In this document: positions 1 to 10,418 of the stretch, one piece after another
Layout: the number at the start of each line of letters is the position of its first letter
Numbering within the stretch: the stretch's first letter is position 1
Source: Oegoconia quadripuncta
Lineage: Eukaryota > Arthropoda > Insecta > Lepidoptera > Autostichidae
Direction: 5' to 3'
NCBI GenBank assembly: GCA_949316235.1
Contig: OX438758.1
Location: 7,349,731 to 7,413,730, forward strand
DNA length: 64,000 nucleotides
Notes under the pieces: model-generated
The model's input: only the letters and a program-made list of their open reading frames with translations
What the model was told of the DNA's origin: nothing
The model's database searches: none
Made by a program: the position numbers and the translations under genes

Positions 1-202
1 TCTTTGTAATCGGGAGTGGAGTCACCAGTCGAAAATTGTTTTATTTCAATACTAAAGGTGGTTTTAGAATGGTTTACTTTGTATGGTTAATATAATTTTT
101 TTGATCGAATTCGACTATGGTTCTTTGGGGAAAGTTGTAATCAAGAGCGGCGTCACCAGTTAATGGGAATTACACGAATTCAAATTCACCCTGTATATTA
201 CC
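1..202 (+). repeat. Dispersed repeat family I, partial
   Basis: Bases about 105-202 match the reverse complement of 44485-44590; shared words include GTTAATGGGAATTACAC and GGGAAAGTTGT. Within this copy a 28-30 base phrase containing AGTGGAGTCACCAGT near base 15 recurs as AGCGGCGTCACCAGT near 145, so the fragment has an internal direct repeat. Class unknown; the window edge cuts it. Confidence 0.5.
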
Positions 203-563
203 ATCAAATACCAATATATTTATAAATCAGAATTTTTGTTTTAAATTCCCTCGCAAATCAAATCAAAAATATTTTATTCAATGTGGGGATACAAAAATAT
301 CACTTATTGAAAGTCAAAATGTTATTTTTTAAAACTCCATCGCTTCACAAGGTGCTATGGTTAGGAGAAGAAGCGATAGGAAACTCTTTATGTTCTTTAC
401 ACTTTTCTATTTACAAAACCACTTCATTTTGCGGTCAAAGGAGAAGCTTGCACATACGGCTTATATTCTACATTTGCTACCGAACCCTAAATGTGCCACG
501 TCCGACACGCACTTGGCTGGTTTTTAATTAATTATTTTTAAATATCTGATACTACATACACAC
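203..563. other. No gene or repeat recognised
   Basis: AT-rich sequence. An 82-codon open frame at 283-531 has no recognisable domain and is of a length expected by chance. Confidence 0.5.
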
Positions 564-1044
564 GGTGTTACAAAAATACCCGTAAAGCTGAATTGATGTT
601 AAACGACCCCTTGTTAAGAGTCTATTGACAATATATAAAAACCGTTGTACAATATTACCCCCTTATTCATAAAAAAATACAAACTCTTTATAAGCCTGTT
701 TTAGTTAAAGTATGCTTTGTCACTTTCTTTCATTGCAACATTTCCTTATGAACGACAGAGACAAAACATAATTTAACTAAAAACAGGCTTATAACGCGTT
801 TCTAAATTTTTACGAATAAGACGGTTATGTATGATTTACCAAAAAATTTATTATTTTTAATAAAAATATTAAATAGTCGTCATGGAAGTGCAACACTATT
901 TCAATGTTTTTGTTGAAAATAATTAATTTTTCGTTAAGTCATAATATTGTATGTACTACGGTTTTCATATATTGTCAATATAGACTCTTGACAAGGAATC
1001 CTTTAATATCCTTTCAGCTTTACGGGTATTTTTGTAACAGCCTG
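564..1044. mobile_element. Non-autonomous TIR element, outer
   Basis: Arms of about 85 bases at 564-655 and 955-1044 are inverted copies. Both contain GTTACAAAAATACCCGTAAA (outer) and GACAATATAT (inner side). No transposase frame lies between them, so this is a MITE-like element. Target duplication is not clear by eye. A second TIR element sits inside it. Confidence 0.75.
663..829. mobile_element. TIR element nested in the outer element
   Basis: Left arm from about 663 (CTTATTCATAAAAAAATAC) and right arm ending near 829 (TTTTTACGAATAAGA) are inverted. Both include TATAAGCCTGTTTT or its complement followed by AGTTAAA. About 165 bases long, no coding capacity. It lies between the arms of the 564-1044 element, so it probably inserted later. 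Confidence 0.7.
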
Positions 1045-1460
1045 TATTGTGACTATATATCATAATCACACACACAACGTATCGATGTGACATAACGGTG
1101 TGACCAACAAGTATATAAAAAGATACTACCTAACTACTACAATCGCGACGTATTTGTAAGTATAAGTTATTTCATGAACAGTTAGACAAGTATATCTCTC
1201 TAAATGCTACATTTTCAATACACTCTCATCCAATCGCTTTTGTGTTCGGATAAAGAAGACTTCACATAATCAGCTAATCTAACAAAACTGCGGTTTGGGA
1301 AACAATAGAACGCTTTTAGCGTATTAGCCGCGTCTCTTTTTACCCGGGCTCCTGTAAGCCGACGGTATTTGGAGTAATTACTTGGAGAATTACGTGTGAC
1401 CGGGACGCGGGTTGTTTGGTCCAAGTGTAAACCTATTTCAGTAGCAGTGAATCACTCAAT

Positions 1461-1513
1461 CAAACGGCGCAAATATGCCGGTCTTAGTGGAGATCACCTA
1501 TTTGCGCCGTTTG
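1461..1513. repeat. Perfect 15-base inverted repeat
   Basis: CAAACGGCGCAAATA at 1461-1475 pairs exactly with TATTTGCGCCGTTTG at 1499-1513, with a 23-base spacer. GC-rich arms in AT-rich DNA. Function unknown; the 3' arm runs into GGTGTAG, a phrase also found in SINE A heads. Confidence 0.6.
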
Positions 1514-1529
1514 GTGTAGAAACGCTTGG

Positions 1530-1785
1530 GCCGTGGGGACCGGGTGCTCACTCTTTTTAGGGAGTTATCTGAGCGTGTTGATGCATCCCACGATCGGAGG
1601 GCTGGCCTTGGTCAAAGAATCAGCCTTTCTATACAGCGAGGCAACGCGGCAAGCCTTTTGGGTACTATTCCACCAACCAGAGACTTGGGGCTAGTTTTTT
1701 ATTTGTGTGTTTTTATACTATTTTATAATAAATTGTATAATTATTGTTTATAAATATTGTACAATCTAAAATCAAAAAGAATTAT
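1530..1785 (+). pseudogene. 3'-terminal fragment of a LINE, C-terminal coding tail
   Basis: The frame ending near 1753 contains RISLSIQRGNAASLLGTIP. A related but decayed phrase can be read near 31440-31555 (VHASQDVRAG). C-terminal phrases of this kind (QR-x-S/G-L-x-V/I-QRGNA) are, from memory, typical of insect non-LTR retrotransposon ORF2 ends. It is followed by an AT-rich 3' untranslated part. No endonuclease or RT domain remains. The family assignment is an inference. Confidence 0.5.
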
Positions 1786-1804
1786 TTAGTTACGTATCTA
1801 TCTT

Positions 1805-1858
1805 CCATCTAACTTTCCATCAAGTGACCCGCATGCTCGTTTGCCGCCCTCTCATATA
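1805..1858 (-). repeat. Dispersed repeat family F fragment
   Basis: Reverse complement of part of 40677-40830. The shared words are GAGAGGGCGGCAAA and GAGCATGCGGGTCAC. Only about 55 bases remain. Confidence 0.6.
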
Positions 1859-1859
1859 A

Positions 1860-2330
1860 CTATAAATGCGAAAGTTTGGATGTTTGTTTCTTTGTTGCTC
1901 AATCACGGCGAAACGGATGAACGGATTTTTCACGAAATATGGTATACATATACATAGAATATCCCCTGGACTAGGACTTAGGATTACGACCTGTTTGGTG
2001 TAGAAATTCTGCTGCTATACCATAAGGTCGCGGGTTCGAATCCCGCTAGGGGCATATGTTTGTATGATGAATATGGACATGTGTACCCGAGTTATGGATG
2101 TTTTTCATTTTTATACGTATTTATTTACAAAAAAATGTATTTGTGTATGTATCTGGTATCCACAACACAAGCCTTGTTGCTTAAGTTGCTTAGTGTGGAA
2201 CTGGATGGCGATATTTTTTACACCGATAAAGTGAGTAGTTCTCGCGGGTTAAACAAATGGAATATATCCGCGATAAAGTTATTCCGCGTAGGCTAAGCCG
2301 CGGATAAATAACATCCAGGGGTCCAATAAT
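1860..2330 (+). repeat. Dispersed repeat family E, split by a SINE
   Basis: The left part (1860-1965) carries ATAAATGCGAAAGTTTGG and CAATCACGGCGAAACGGATG. The right part (about 2222-2320) carries CGCGATAAAGTTATTCCGCG and AAGCCGCGGATAA. The same words occur in opposite orientation at 15992-16185 and 56278-56493. SINE A at 1987-2221 separates the two parts, so the SINE inserted into an older family E copy. Confidence 0.6.
1987..2221 (+). mobile_element. SINE A (tRNA-derived)
   Basis: Starts at ACGACCTGTTTGGTGTAG, has a B box GGTTCGAATCC near 2032, the body words ACCCGAGTTATGGATG and GTATCCACAACACAAGCC, and ends in GGAACTGGATGGCG. The A-box side is degenerate, so an active internal promoter is unlikely. 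The tail differs from other copies. Confidence 0.85.
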
Positions 2331-2400
2331 TACCAATGGGAAGATACTGGTTGGTTCAGTTCTTTTTACGTGCCGAAGCCACACAGTTTAATAAAGTTAT
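2330..2400 (+). repeat. Dispersed repeat family D fragment
   Basis: Contains CAATGGGAAGATACTGGTTG and CTTTTTACGTGCCGAAGCC, matching the right part of family D copies such as 17285-17350. Confidence 0.5.
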
Positions 2401-2837
2401 AGAAACTGTTTCCGATCGTGATTAATGAATATCCGAAATCATTGTCATTATAATCCAAAATCGCTGACGCCCGTATTTTATACCAATATAGACAGGCAAA
2501 GGCGTATCGATTCATAAATAAACAGTATTTTGAAGGTTTTAAAGGCTAAAATTTTCTTCTAGTATCGGAAAGCTTGTAGTGAAAGCCCGGGTAAGACGCA
2601 TTGCATAGTGTTGGTAAGATGAAAAGCCTATTTTACCATAAAATAAATAATAATAGTAAATCATATTTATTTTTTTCTCACACAACGTAATGGAAGTAAT
2701 GATCTCACAAAAGCATTATTACAAAATTGTGGTCCAAATACTATTTCAATTATGAGAGACTGATATCTGAACTAGGAAAATAAACGTGTTTGTCAGATTG
2801 CCAGGCGGGTACGTGTCGCTGATATTAATATTGTAAC
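2401..2837. other. No gene recognised
   Basis: AT-rich, with no frame, TIR or SINE box visible. Confidence 0.5.
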
Positions 2838-3080
2838 TATGTTTTTTAATGAATTACGTTTAACAATGAAATATAAAAACCTTTTTATAATATAAAACCT
2901 TTATGTAAAATCAAAGCCTGATTTTAAAAGAGCAACCCTTCGAATTTCTTGCTTGTTCTTCTCAGTGGAAAATTGCATTTTGAACAAGCAGTAGCTTAAA
3001 AAATGTAAAATTGACTATTTTGAGTGTACTCTGTGTACCTACAAAATAAAGCATTTTTGACTTCGACTTTGACTTTGTGC
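2838..3080 (+). mobile_element. LINE-1* 3' end fragment
   Basis: 3' untranslated end of the Jockey/CR1-like family: TTTTAAAAGAGCAACCCTTC, TTTCTTGCTTGTTCTTCTC, GAACAAGCAGTAGCTTAAAA, then an A-rich stretch and the tail GACTTCGACTTTGACTTT. Close relatives lie at 14340-14888 and 58525-59056. No coding sequence is left. Confidence 0.75.
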
Positions 3081-3114
3081 TTTAGTCCAGTAAAATACGC
3101 AATTTTGGTGGTGT

Positions 3115-3260
3115 AAAATGTTGGCGTTCACGTTAACATTGGAGATTGAAGAGATCAATCTCAAATGGTTGATTACGACTGCTAACGGTTCTTCCGGCTT
3201 GCCGTCGGTTGCTCTGAGCTGTTGGGCAAACTTCATGATTGAGACAAGCAGCAGGAAACT
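3115..3260 (+). repeat. Dispersed repeat family G fragment
   Basis: Shares GGCGTTCACGTTAA, GAGATTGAAG.GATCAAT and CGGTTCTTCCGGCTTGC-like words with 25885-26140. Class unknown. Confidence 0.55.
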
Positions 3261-4244
3261 AACGAAAGATCTTCTCCTGAACGACGAAAGTATTTCGACA
3301 AATCCAATACAAAATCACCCAACAAGCAACTATACAAGTTAGATCGATTAACACGTCGTTTTCCCTCCAAAAGGCAGGAGCGATGCGTGTCGATTGACCG
3401 GACATAGTAGCGGTCTGTATTTACAGCTTCCGGTTGGGGGATGGCGGGAAACCAATTAATAACTTTTATGGCTTCCGACCGTGGCGTCTCGCACAATTAG
3501 CACACTCGTAAAAATCTTCGCGCCTGATTGGATATAGGTATGGACCGGCTTTTACAGATAAAATACGTGTATTTTTTTACTCTGCACCAGAAGGAAGGTA
3601 ATATTTATTTGTGGCTGTTTCTTTGATAGGTCTAATTGAATTAAAAGAATATGGTACATATCAAGATAGAGGGGGGGCTACCAGCCTTCTTGTCGCTGGC
3701 TGGAGAAATAAATAATAGGACTCAATAGTGAAGATTTTGTATATCAAAAAAAAATATAATAAAAATATGTTCATATATACTAATGTTTAATCAATAAAAA
3801 GAAGGATATCTTGAAACGGAAATTTTGTCTGAAAAAAGATACAAAAGCTCTGATATATCGAATTCTGTAGTAGAGTAGAATATTAAAACATATTTTCTAA
3901 CATAAAATCTTTTTTTTTTAAATAAAATTACTTCTTTTACAAACATTTATAAACACAAACATCTACTGGTAAAAAATTTCGTCTAGCACATCTCCCCTAG
4001 GCGGCATAGTGCCCAATAGGCAAGCGGCGTTCCCGCGTTGAATAGCGAGACTTATTCTCTGAGCTAGGAAGCCGGCTCTGTGATCACCAGAAGTCTCGAT
4101 GAGACGCGACTTTTACAGACATTCAGCTATCCGATACAATAATACAATAAATACCCTATACTCTATTGTACACAATAAATACTCTCTAATTACTCGCAAT
4201 TACGTAAGGAAATTCGCGAGATAAACAAATATATAATAAATAAG
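3261..4244. other. No gene recognised
   Basis: Mostly AT-rich. A GC-richer block near 4000-4120 (GGCGGCATAGTGCCCAATAG) looks repeat-like, but no second copy is seen in the window. Confidence 0.4.
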
Positions 4245-4507
4245 ACGACCTGTTTGGTGTAGTGGTTAGCAACTCTGGCCACTATACCAAAAGGTTGCGG
4301 GTTCGAATATGATTGTGTGATGAATACGGACATGTGAACCCGAGTTATGGATATTTTCATTTATATTAAGTATTTATTTAGAAAAAAAAATGTATTTATG
4401 TAGTATATTAACCAACTGGTATCCACAACACAAGCCTATAGTTGCTTAGTGTGGAACTAGATGGCGCTGTGTGTATGTTTAAGGATATTTTATTATTATT
4501 ATTATTT
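4245..4507 (+). mobile_element. SINE A (tRNA-derived)
   Basis: The head GACGACCTGTTTGGTGTAGT is followed by GGTTAGC (A-box region). The B box is GGTTCGAATATG, slightly damaged, and then comes AGTTATGGATATTTTC. It ends AACTAGATGGCGCTGTGTG and a (TTA)n tail. Near full length, about 260 bases. Confidence 0.9.
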
Positions 4508-5335
4508 AAATGAACGTGTTGATAAAACTGCAACGAGGATCATAGTGAGAGAACACTTTGCAGTGCCATAAGTACCAACATCAATGATTTAATGTAAAAA
4601 GACATAAATAATTTCATAGCGTATCGCGCTTTGTCATAGACATGTTGAGCAATATCCTTTATTTGTGCTTAGTTAAAAAATGAAACTCAAAATAATAACA
4701 ATGTTCTGGCTTCGTTTTAACTATAACATAACCTGCTATGACAATGGCTCTAGCAGAATAAGATGCAGTAATTGAATGAGGGTAGGTAGCGACAGCCCGA
4801 GGCGCGCTCGCGTACCCGCAAATCTACTTACGGCCTTTGTATTGACTCTCGTGGTTACAAAGACGTACGAAGAGACACGTTCGAGAGTATTGAGAACAGA
4901 AATATTATTAATCAGTACTTATGGCTTGAATTTTATAAGTCGTGACGGTAGTTCAACTGTCCCGCTTCAAGGTTTGCCAATGAGCCGTATGCTGAGTATC
5001 CGAAACAGTACACTGCGTTCTAACTAAATCGCTAACGTAGCGGCTGCGAAGCTAAAGTAGACTGGACGGGTCACGTCTGGCGTATGTTAGTTAACCTCGA
5101 TCCTACCTCTGGTCGCAGCAAATGGCAGGAATAGCTGCATAGATCCTCAATACCTATTTAGAGGTAGCTCGGAGCTTGCTTCTGCCCACTAGTGGGACTA
5201 AATGGTTTCCAAATAATAATTTATCCTATCAATGCATCAAGTGAATAGTGATTAGTAACAATAAATCCGCTTTGTATATTTCCATAAAAAAGGCAGCTTC
5301 CCTAATCTAACCTAACTCTACGATCTATTCGTTGA
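4508..5335. other. No gene recognised
   Basis: An 83-codon open frame at 4776-5027 begins in arginine-rich sequence but has no recognised domain. AT- and GC-mixed DNA with no repeat shared with the rest of the window by eye. Confidence 0.4.
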
Positions 5336-5540
5336 AATGGCCAGAGACAGAGTATAGAGGGGCAAATGTTTGTATGATTAATACTGCCAGATGTGTCGAA
5401 GATATGGATGTTTACTTAGGTAGATATTTGTGAAAAGTGTTCCTGTTGTCTAACAACCGTCTTGTATACATCATACAAGCACGACCAGTTTCTTGGTCTA
5501 GATGTCGCTGTATGCATATCCATAGGATATTTATTTACTT
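5336..5540 (+). mobile_element. SINE A, decayed, head missing
   Basis: Keeps GAGGGGCAAATGTTTGTATG, GATATGGATGTTTACTTAGG and GTCTAGATGTCGCTGTATGC followed by AGGATATTTATTT. The tRNA-like head is lost, and many substitutions indicate an old copy. Confidence 0.65.
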
Positions 5541-5634
5541 ACTACAGAGCACCGGCTTTCACTGATAATAATTGAGGAGACAGGAGTTGACAATTTTAAA
5601 ATATAAATCTAACTAATATACCTTTCGAGTAATT

Positions 5635-5862
5635 TCGAGTAGTGACGGGCAGTGGGCAGCGCACTCGAAGAACTGATGGCCGGTGAGACATTAGAGTTCT
5701 CGAGTAGAGACCACGCACCGGCAAGAGTGTACGACGTCCACTCACAAGGCGATCGGACGACCTGATGAAGGTCGCGGGAAGTCGCTGGATGCAGGCGAAA
5801 TTTATGGAGGAGGCCTATGTTCAGCAGTGGGCATCCTGTGGCTAATATAATGATGAATTCCC
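5635..5862 (+). mobile_element. RTE-like LINE, 3'-terminal fragment
   Basis: The broken frame keeps codons for GRGKSLDAG and then GGAGGCCTATGTTCAGCAGT and TAATATAATGATGA. This matches, from memory, the C-terminal end of lepidopteran RTE-clade ORFs (..W..A..R..W...EAYVQQW). Relatives lie at 59056-59240 and on the minus strand at 20636-20735. The rest of the element is absent, consistent with 5' truncation. Confidence 0.65.
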
Positions 5863-6169
5863 TTCGAAGTTGATATTAAAGTCAAAAACATTCCAATTCA
5901 GAATTAAATAAAATATCAGAGCAGAGACCATGTTCGTTGTCCTCTACGATCGCTTCTTAGATCTGCGAATTTTATGCGCCTGGGGACCAATAACGACATC
6001 ACTGAGCGATAGGCTCCTAACACAAGCCCGCGAGATTTTCTCGTCAATATCACTCACTCGCTATTTATTTTATTTATCAGGTTTAGTTGTGTTTAGTAAG
6101 AGTGCAAAGGAAAATTCTACAATTTATTTACTCATGGTCATTGTTTAAGCCAGAACTGACTGACTCTAT
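5863..6169. other. No gene recognised
   Basis: Contains a 72-codon frame at 5930-6148 without recognisable features. Confidence 0.4.
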
Positions 6170-6189
6170 CTATATCTTGAACCCCAGAA

Positions 6190-6232
6190 ATTGTTAAGTT
6201 ATACAAGGAGAGTCCTTGTATAACTTAACAAT
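6190..6232. repeat. Perfect 20-base foldback hairpin
   Basis: ATTGTTAAGTTATACAAGGA at 6190-6209 is followed by the 3-base loop GAG and its exact complement at 6213-6232. It is flanked by CCAGAA on both sides. The near-zero loop and perfect arms suggest a recent template-switch or snap-back event. Confidence 0.9.
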
Positions 6233-6234
6233 CC

Positions 6235-6368
6235 AGAAGTCCAGAAGGTCGACGCGGGGTTTTAATGGGTATCCCTCGACAGGGAGCGGAGTCCCACATA
6301 ACCGTCTCGCCGTCCCCCAGACGAGCGGTACGCGAAATACGTCTCCCCGCGACAAAAAAAAAAGGGTA
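6235..6368 (+). mobile_element. Family H: probable poly(A)-tailed LINE 3' end
   Basis: Has GGGGTTTTAATGGGTATCCC, CACATAACCGTCTCGCC, ACGCGAAATACGTCTCCCCG, then an A10 run and GGGTA. The copy at 13440-13636 has the same order: GGGTTTTTAGTGGGTAG, GCGTTTTCCCCCCGTC, A13, GGGTA. A GC-rich 3' end with poly(A) fits a non-LTR element. The clade is not determined. Confidence 0.5.
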
Positions 6369-6371
6369 TGA

Positions 6372-6590
6372 GGGTTCCGATTAGCCCTACAAGATTATTG
6401 AGATTATTGACGTGAGCCAATGAGATGGTAATAGGTTAACTAGCAGCAAGTTTTTGGCCAGAGCGATAACATCAACCATCGTACCATGAAAAAATTATTG
6501 CGTTCGATCGCTCATAATTTGCTGTTTAGCTCGCTTGCGCCCGATCACTAAATTGGAACCACGTTAGCGCCCTGGTAGAAAGGAAAAGTA
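6372..6590 (+). repeat. Solo arm of a foldback element
   Basis: Matches the left arm of the 6802-7430 element over about 200 bases: TCCGATTAG, GTTTTTGGCCAGAGCGATAA, GCGTTCGATCGCTCATAAT, CACTAAATTGGAAC. No inverted partner follows it, so it is a solo arm or a second element with one side deleted. The two copies lie about 430 bases apart in direct orientation. Confidence 0.75.
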
Positions 6591-6801
6591 GACGTAACTA
6601 CATTATTACTTTTAAGCCTCAGAGTAAATACCGCAAATACCAGGATAGCATAACTATGCTGTAACTCAGTATCAACAATGGGACTTTGCAAGCAGCCTGA
6701 AGGTAGATTACGAAAGGAATAGACGATGCCCTAAATGACTATTTGTAATCTTGAGCCCATGGACAATATAGCCAATTGACGGCTATAGTGACAGGGTACC
6801 G
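6591..6801. other. Spacer between two foldback-family arms
   Basis: Contains no recognisable feature apart from short imperfect repeats; it may be the remains of the body of the solo copy. Confidence 0.35.
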
Positions 6802-7430
6802 TGGTCCGATTAGCGCTACAAGATTGTTAGTTACATGAGCCAATCATATTGTAATAAGCTAGCAGCAAGTTTTTGGCCAGAGCGATAACATCAACCATCG
6901 TAACAATTTTTGCGTTCGATCGCTCATAATTCGCCGTTTCGCTTGCGTTCGCTCACTAAATTGGAACTACGTTAACGTCCTGGAAGAAAGGATAAAGGAA
7001 ACGAACGTCTAGTGGATAGACGCATTGAGTTACTATAATTTACATCTGGGGCGCTTACGTGGTACCAAATTTAGAGATCCAGCGCTAGCGAGCTATTTGG
7101 CAAGTTTTAAAGTGGTGGCTGCTGTTCTGTTATCCTGAGTTGATAAGAGGCATCTATCGCCTGTTATTGGGAGTCAATTGGCTATGATCGATTCTTGAGA
7201 CTAATAAAGGAAAGGGTAAAAGACAACTCTTTTACTCTATCTCTATATCCACTAGACGTTCGTTCCCTTTATCCTTTCTTCCAGGACGCTAACGTAGTTC
7301 CAATTTAGTGAGCGAACGCAAGCGAAACGGCAAATTATGAGCGATCGAACGCAAAAATTGTTACGATGGTTGATGTTATCGCTCTGGCCAAAAACTTGCT
7401 GCTAGCTTATTACAATCTGATTGGCTCTGT
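6802..7430. mobile_element. Foldback-type element with long terminal inverted repeats
   Basis: The left arm (about 6825-7018) and right arm (7256-7430) are inverted copies of roughly 175-190 bases: GTTTTTGGCCAGAGCGATAA, GCTCACTAAATTGGAACTAC, GAACGTCTAGTGGATA and their complements. The 237-base middle is non-coding. Arms this long relative to the body are typical of foldback-like or MITE elements. The transposase source is not in the window. Confidence 0.85.
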
Positions 7431-7482
7431 TAATAACAAAGTTACCTAGGACTTCAACTGTAGGGTTGAAGTCCTCTTTGTA

Positions 7483-7642
7483 TCCACTCAACCGTACTGC
7501 ACGCGCGGCCATATTCTGCGCGGTCAACTTTTGAGCTGCGCGCACGATACCTTTATTAACGAAAACCTTCATATCTGGTAAACTACAACCGCTATAGCGA
7601 CAAAAACATTAAGTATAGGTAAACCACGGGCGGTTGAGTGGG
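7483..7642. mobile_element. Short MITE with TA target duplication
   Basis: The ends TCCACTCAACCG (7483) and CGGTTGAGTGGG (to 7642) are inverted with one terminal mismatch and are bordered by TA at 7481-7482 and 7643-7644. The 160-base interior is GC-richer (GCACGCGCGGCC) and non-coding. TA duplication fits a Tc1/mariner-type source. An 11-base hairpin (arms 7448-7458 and 7465-7475) lies just upstream. Confidence 0.7.
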
Positions 7643-7644
7643 TA

Positions 7645-9300
7645 TGTCAAAATGTAATGGGCATAATGACATCATATTCTTGTATGAATAAATTCAATTA
7701 AACCGGTACTTTCAAGATTTGTTTCAAACAGAGAATTAGATAAATATCAGAATTTCAAGTACGTTTATAGCATGTACGATGATACTCAAGGTAGCTTAAT
7801 ATTTCCCTCACGTTCTTCCGTGCTTACGTGTGCGTATGAGGCGCAAAACTCCTAAACTTTTCTAATTAACTTGCCGCCAACTTTTTTCGTTAACGTCCTA
7901 CAGAACCGAGTAGCTTTTGTTTACTTACTCGTACTTAGATAACTTTTCTTTTATAAGTGTGTTCCTTTTACTTATAGTTGTAATGCCATCTCTTAATGGA
8001 GGTTGAACATCATTCTGGCTATTTGCTGACGAATTACCGATGGTTGAAACTGATGTATCTACGTCTCAGATACTTTAACGAGAGCTGAAAGAAAATTTTT
8101 GGTAAACAGTAATTGAACTTTGACTGCCACTCGAAAAACATTAGCCTCCTCACTTGGGCAGTCGGGTAAATAAGTGAAACTGTATTCAAAGTTTTTTTGA
8201 AAGGTTGCTAGCCGGGAATCAAACCGACGCCCAACCTAAAATGGAAGTGTTTGTATTAGTATTTTATGTGTATTGTACAATCAATTCTGAATAAAAACAT
8301 TTACAAAATTGTAACTTTTTTCCCAATAATAAATAAATTTCTTTTACAGAACTCCGGTTTTTAAATATTCAGGGTATGACAGCTAAATTTAAAGGAATTG
8401 CAATTTAAAAAATTAAAAAGCCCACGTTTAGATACCCCTGGGAAATTAGGCTGCAGTCAGAGGTTAGGCCGCATTGCATATTACTCGGCAACTTTCTTTT
8501 TATTCTTACTAGAATTTTTTAGCTTTTAGAAATATGAAAGAGGGGGCAGAAAAAAGAAAGGAATGGCGGTTACTCCACCGACAAGAGCGTAGCTCTTAAA
8601 TTAGAAGAAGAAATACATGATAGCATATTTCGACTGAGATGCTTCAGTGATAAACTAGCACCTTTTGGTCAGTATCTAGATAATATCTAGATAACATTAA
8701 TATCTATTCTTGCCTGAAAGAAAACTGAATTGTTAGTTCAAAATAGTTACAAAAGCGGAATAAATGACATATTCCACTTTTCAAGTGTAAAGTGTAACAC
8801 TTACAAATTATTCCCCAATTCATCTCCACTTTATATTGTACTTCACTCTTTCATTTATACGTTTGTTTATCACTTTATACGTCAGTTTGTAGGCTGAACG
8901 TCGTAAAAATTCAATCTGGAAATTGCACAGAGGCGCGCGGCGCGTAAAAGCAGACAAAACGGGGATTTCGGACGATGAAAGTGGAAGTCGCAGATGAAAA
9001 ATTTATCAACACAATATTCCGTAATTTTAGAGTTACTGCTGTTTTTATTGGACCTATATATTCTTTATCTGTTACGATTGTATTACTGTGTAAATGGATA
9101 GATAATTTGTCGATGGTAGAGATTTTTTTTATACACAAGAAAGAAAGAAACTGTTTATTCGCCACTTCGACACATATATATAACAATTGTTAGGCAAATA
9201 AAATAACAGAACATTCAGATAAGTGTCGCAGCAGCGAAAGGGAAACGACTCAGCTATATGCTGAGCCTATAAGAGTTCAGCGCTGGTTTACTGTCGCACC
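7645..9300. other. No gene recognised
   Basis: AT-rich DNA. Overlapping 91- and 72-codon frames on opposite strands at 8911-9193 are mutual shadows without recognisable motifs. A phrase near 8205-8240 (GGGAATCAAACCGACGCCC) resembles an inverted tRNA B box and may be a remnant of another SINE. CTCCACCGACAAGAGC at 8574 is a short piece of family K (see 55840-55955). Confidence 0.4.
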
Positions 9301-9306
9301 CAGTAC

Positions 9307-9432
9307 ACAATATACAATGGGTTAGCACTTGACTTCAATCACACCTGAAGATGAGACCGAAGGTGTAAGTGTACTGAACCGGAAATCGCATCTAATTTGA
9401 GAAACTGGCTATCTTACCTCTGACAACGGGAT
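9307..9432 (-). mobile_element. SINE B tail fragment, decayed
   Basis: Keeps GGGTTAGCACTTGACTTCAA, GAAGATGAGACCGAAGG and CTGGCTATCTTACCTCTGAC. The head is missing, and substitutions and a deletion mark an old copy. Confidence 0.7.
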
Positions 9433-10418
9433 AAGAAGAAATAGCTAATTTGACCCATTTAGCGACACATACATACATGTATAAATGTGAAGACAACCAA
9501 TGAACACAGTGAAATTAGAAGAGGAGGAGATAAAAGTAGTCGGTAGTGGTATCACAAAGTCCTCAACAACCACGTTGTTAGACGGAATAACATATGGTTT
9601 GTTGCCTCAGACCTTAGAGTGAAGGGTTTTCAAGGCGACCACTAAAATAATTTAATCTGTGCCTTAATTCTTAGTCCTTCAATCAATCATGGAATTTAAA
9701 TAGATTCGAACACGCATTTTGGTTGGCAATGTCCTTTGAAAAAAGTACAATAGTAATGACTTGCTATGGCCATTATCAAGAACTAATACTCCTTGTCTCT
9801 CTGAATCTTACAATATTGGGATCTCCAAGTCTAGGGCGAATAGACATTTACTGGAATCACGTGCCTCATCTTCCCCTACATCGTCACTTTCCACCAGGTG
9901 AGATTGTGGTCAAACTCCTCATAAAAAAGGACTTTTGAAAATTATCGAAAAAAAAATTAAACTTCCCCATACAATTTGTCAGGTGAGTGGCAAAATTGCC
10001 ATGGAAAATGTATTGATACCTATTTTTCGAACATTTTCATAAAGCCCTAGAACCCACTACAAGTCCCAAGCTCATCCTGTATACAAAAGTAAACACGCAT
10101 GAGAACATCGCAGTGTTTTCAATCAAACCCTATTCGCTATCGCGTCTCGGATTCCGCCGGGTTTCAAATGACTGCTGCGGATCCCCAATAAACACTGACA
10201 AAGGGTTACGACGACTATTTGTTTGGAACACGAGAAGAAAGGGTATTTTCTACGGAATTTCTTGGTGTTTTGTTTTTCTGGACGTTTCGGTATTAAAGAA
10301 AAGTCGATTAAATTGGTTTTGTAGGTTTGAATTGTTCAACAGCAAATATAATGTATTGTCAAAAAAAAAGAGTCCATCTTGAAGGTTATCCCAGTTTGGT
10401 CACATTTCTGTTTTGTTA
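9433..10418. other. No gene recognised
   Basis: Has chance frames of 71 codons (9723-9938) and 89 codons (10113-10382), neither with recognisable domains. No repeat shared with the window is apparent. Confidence 0.4.
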
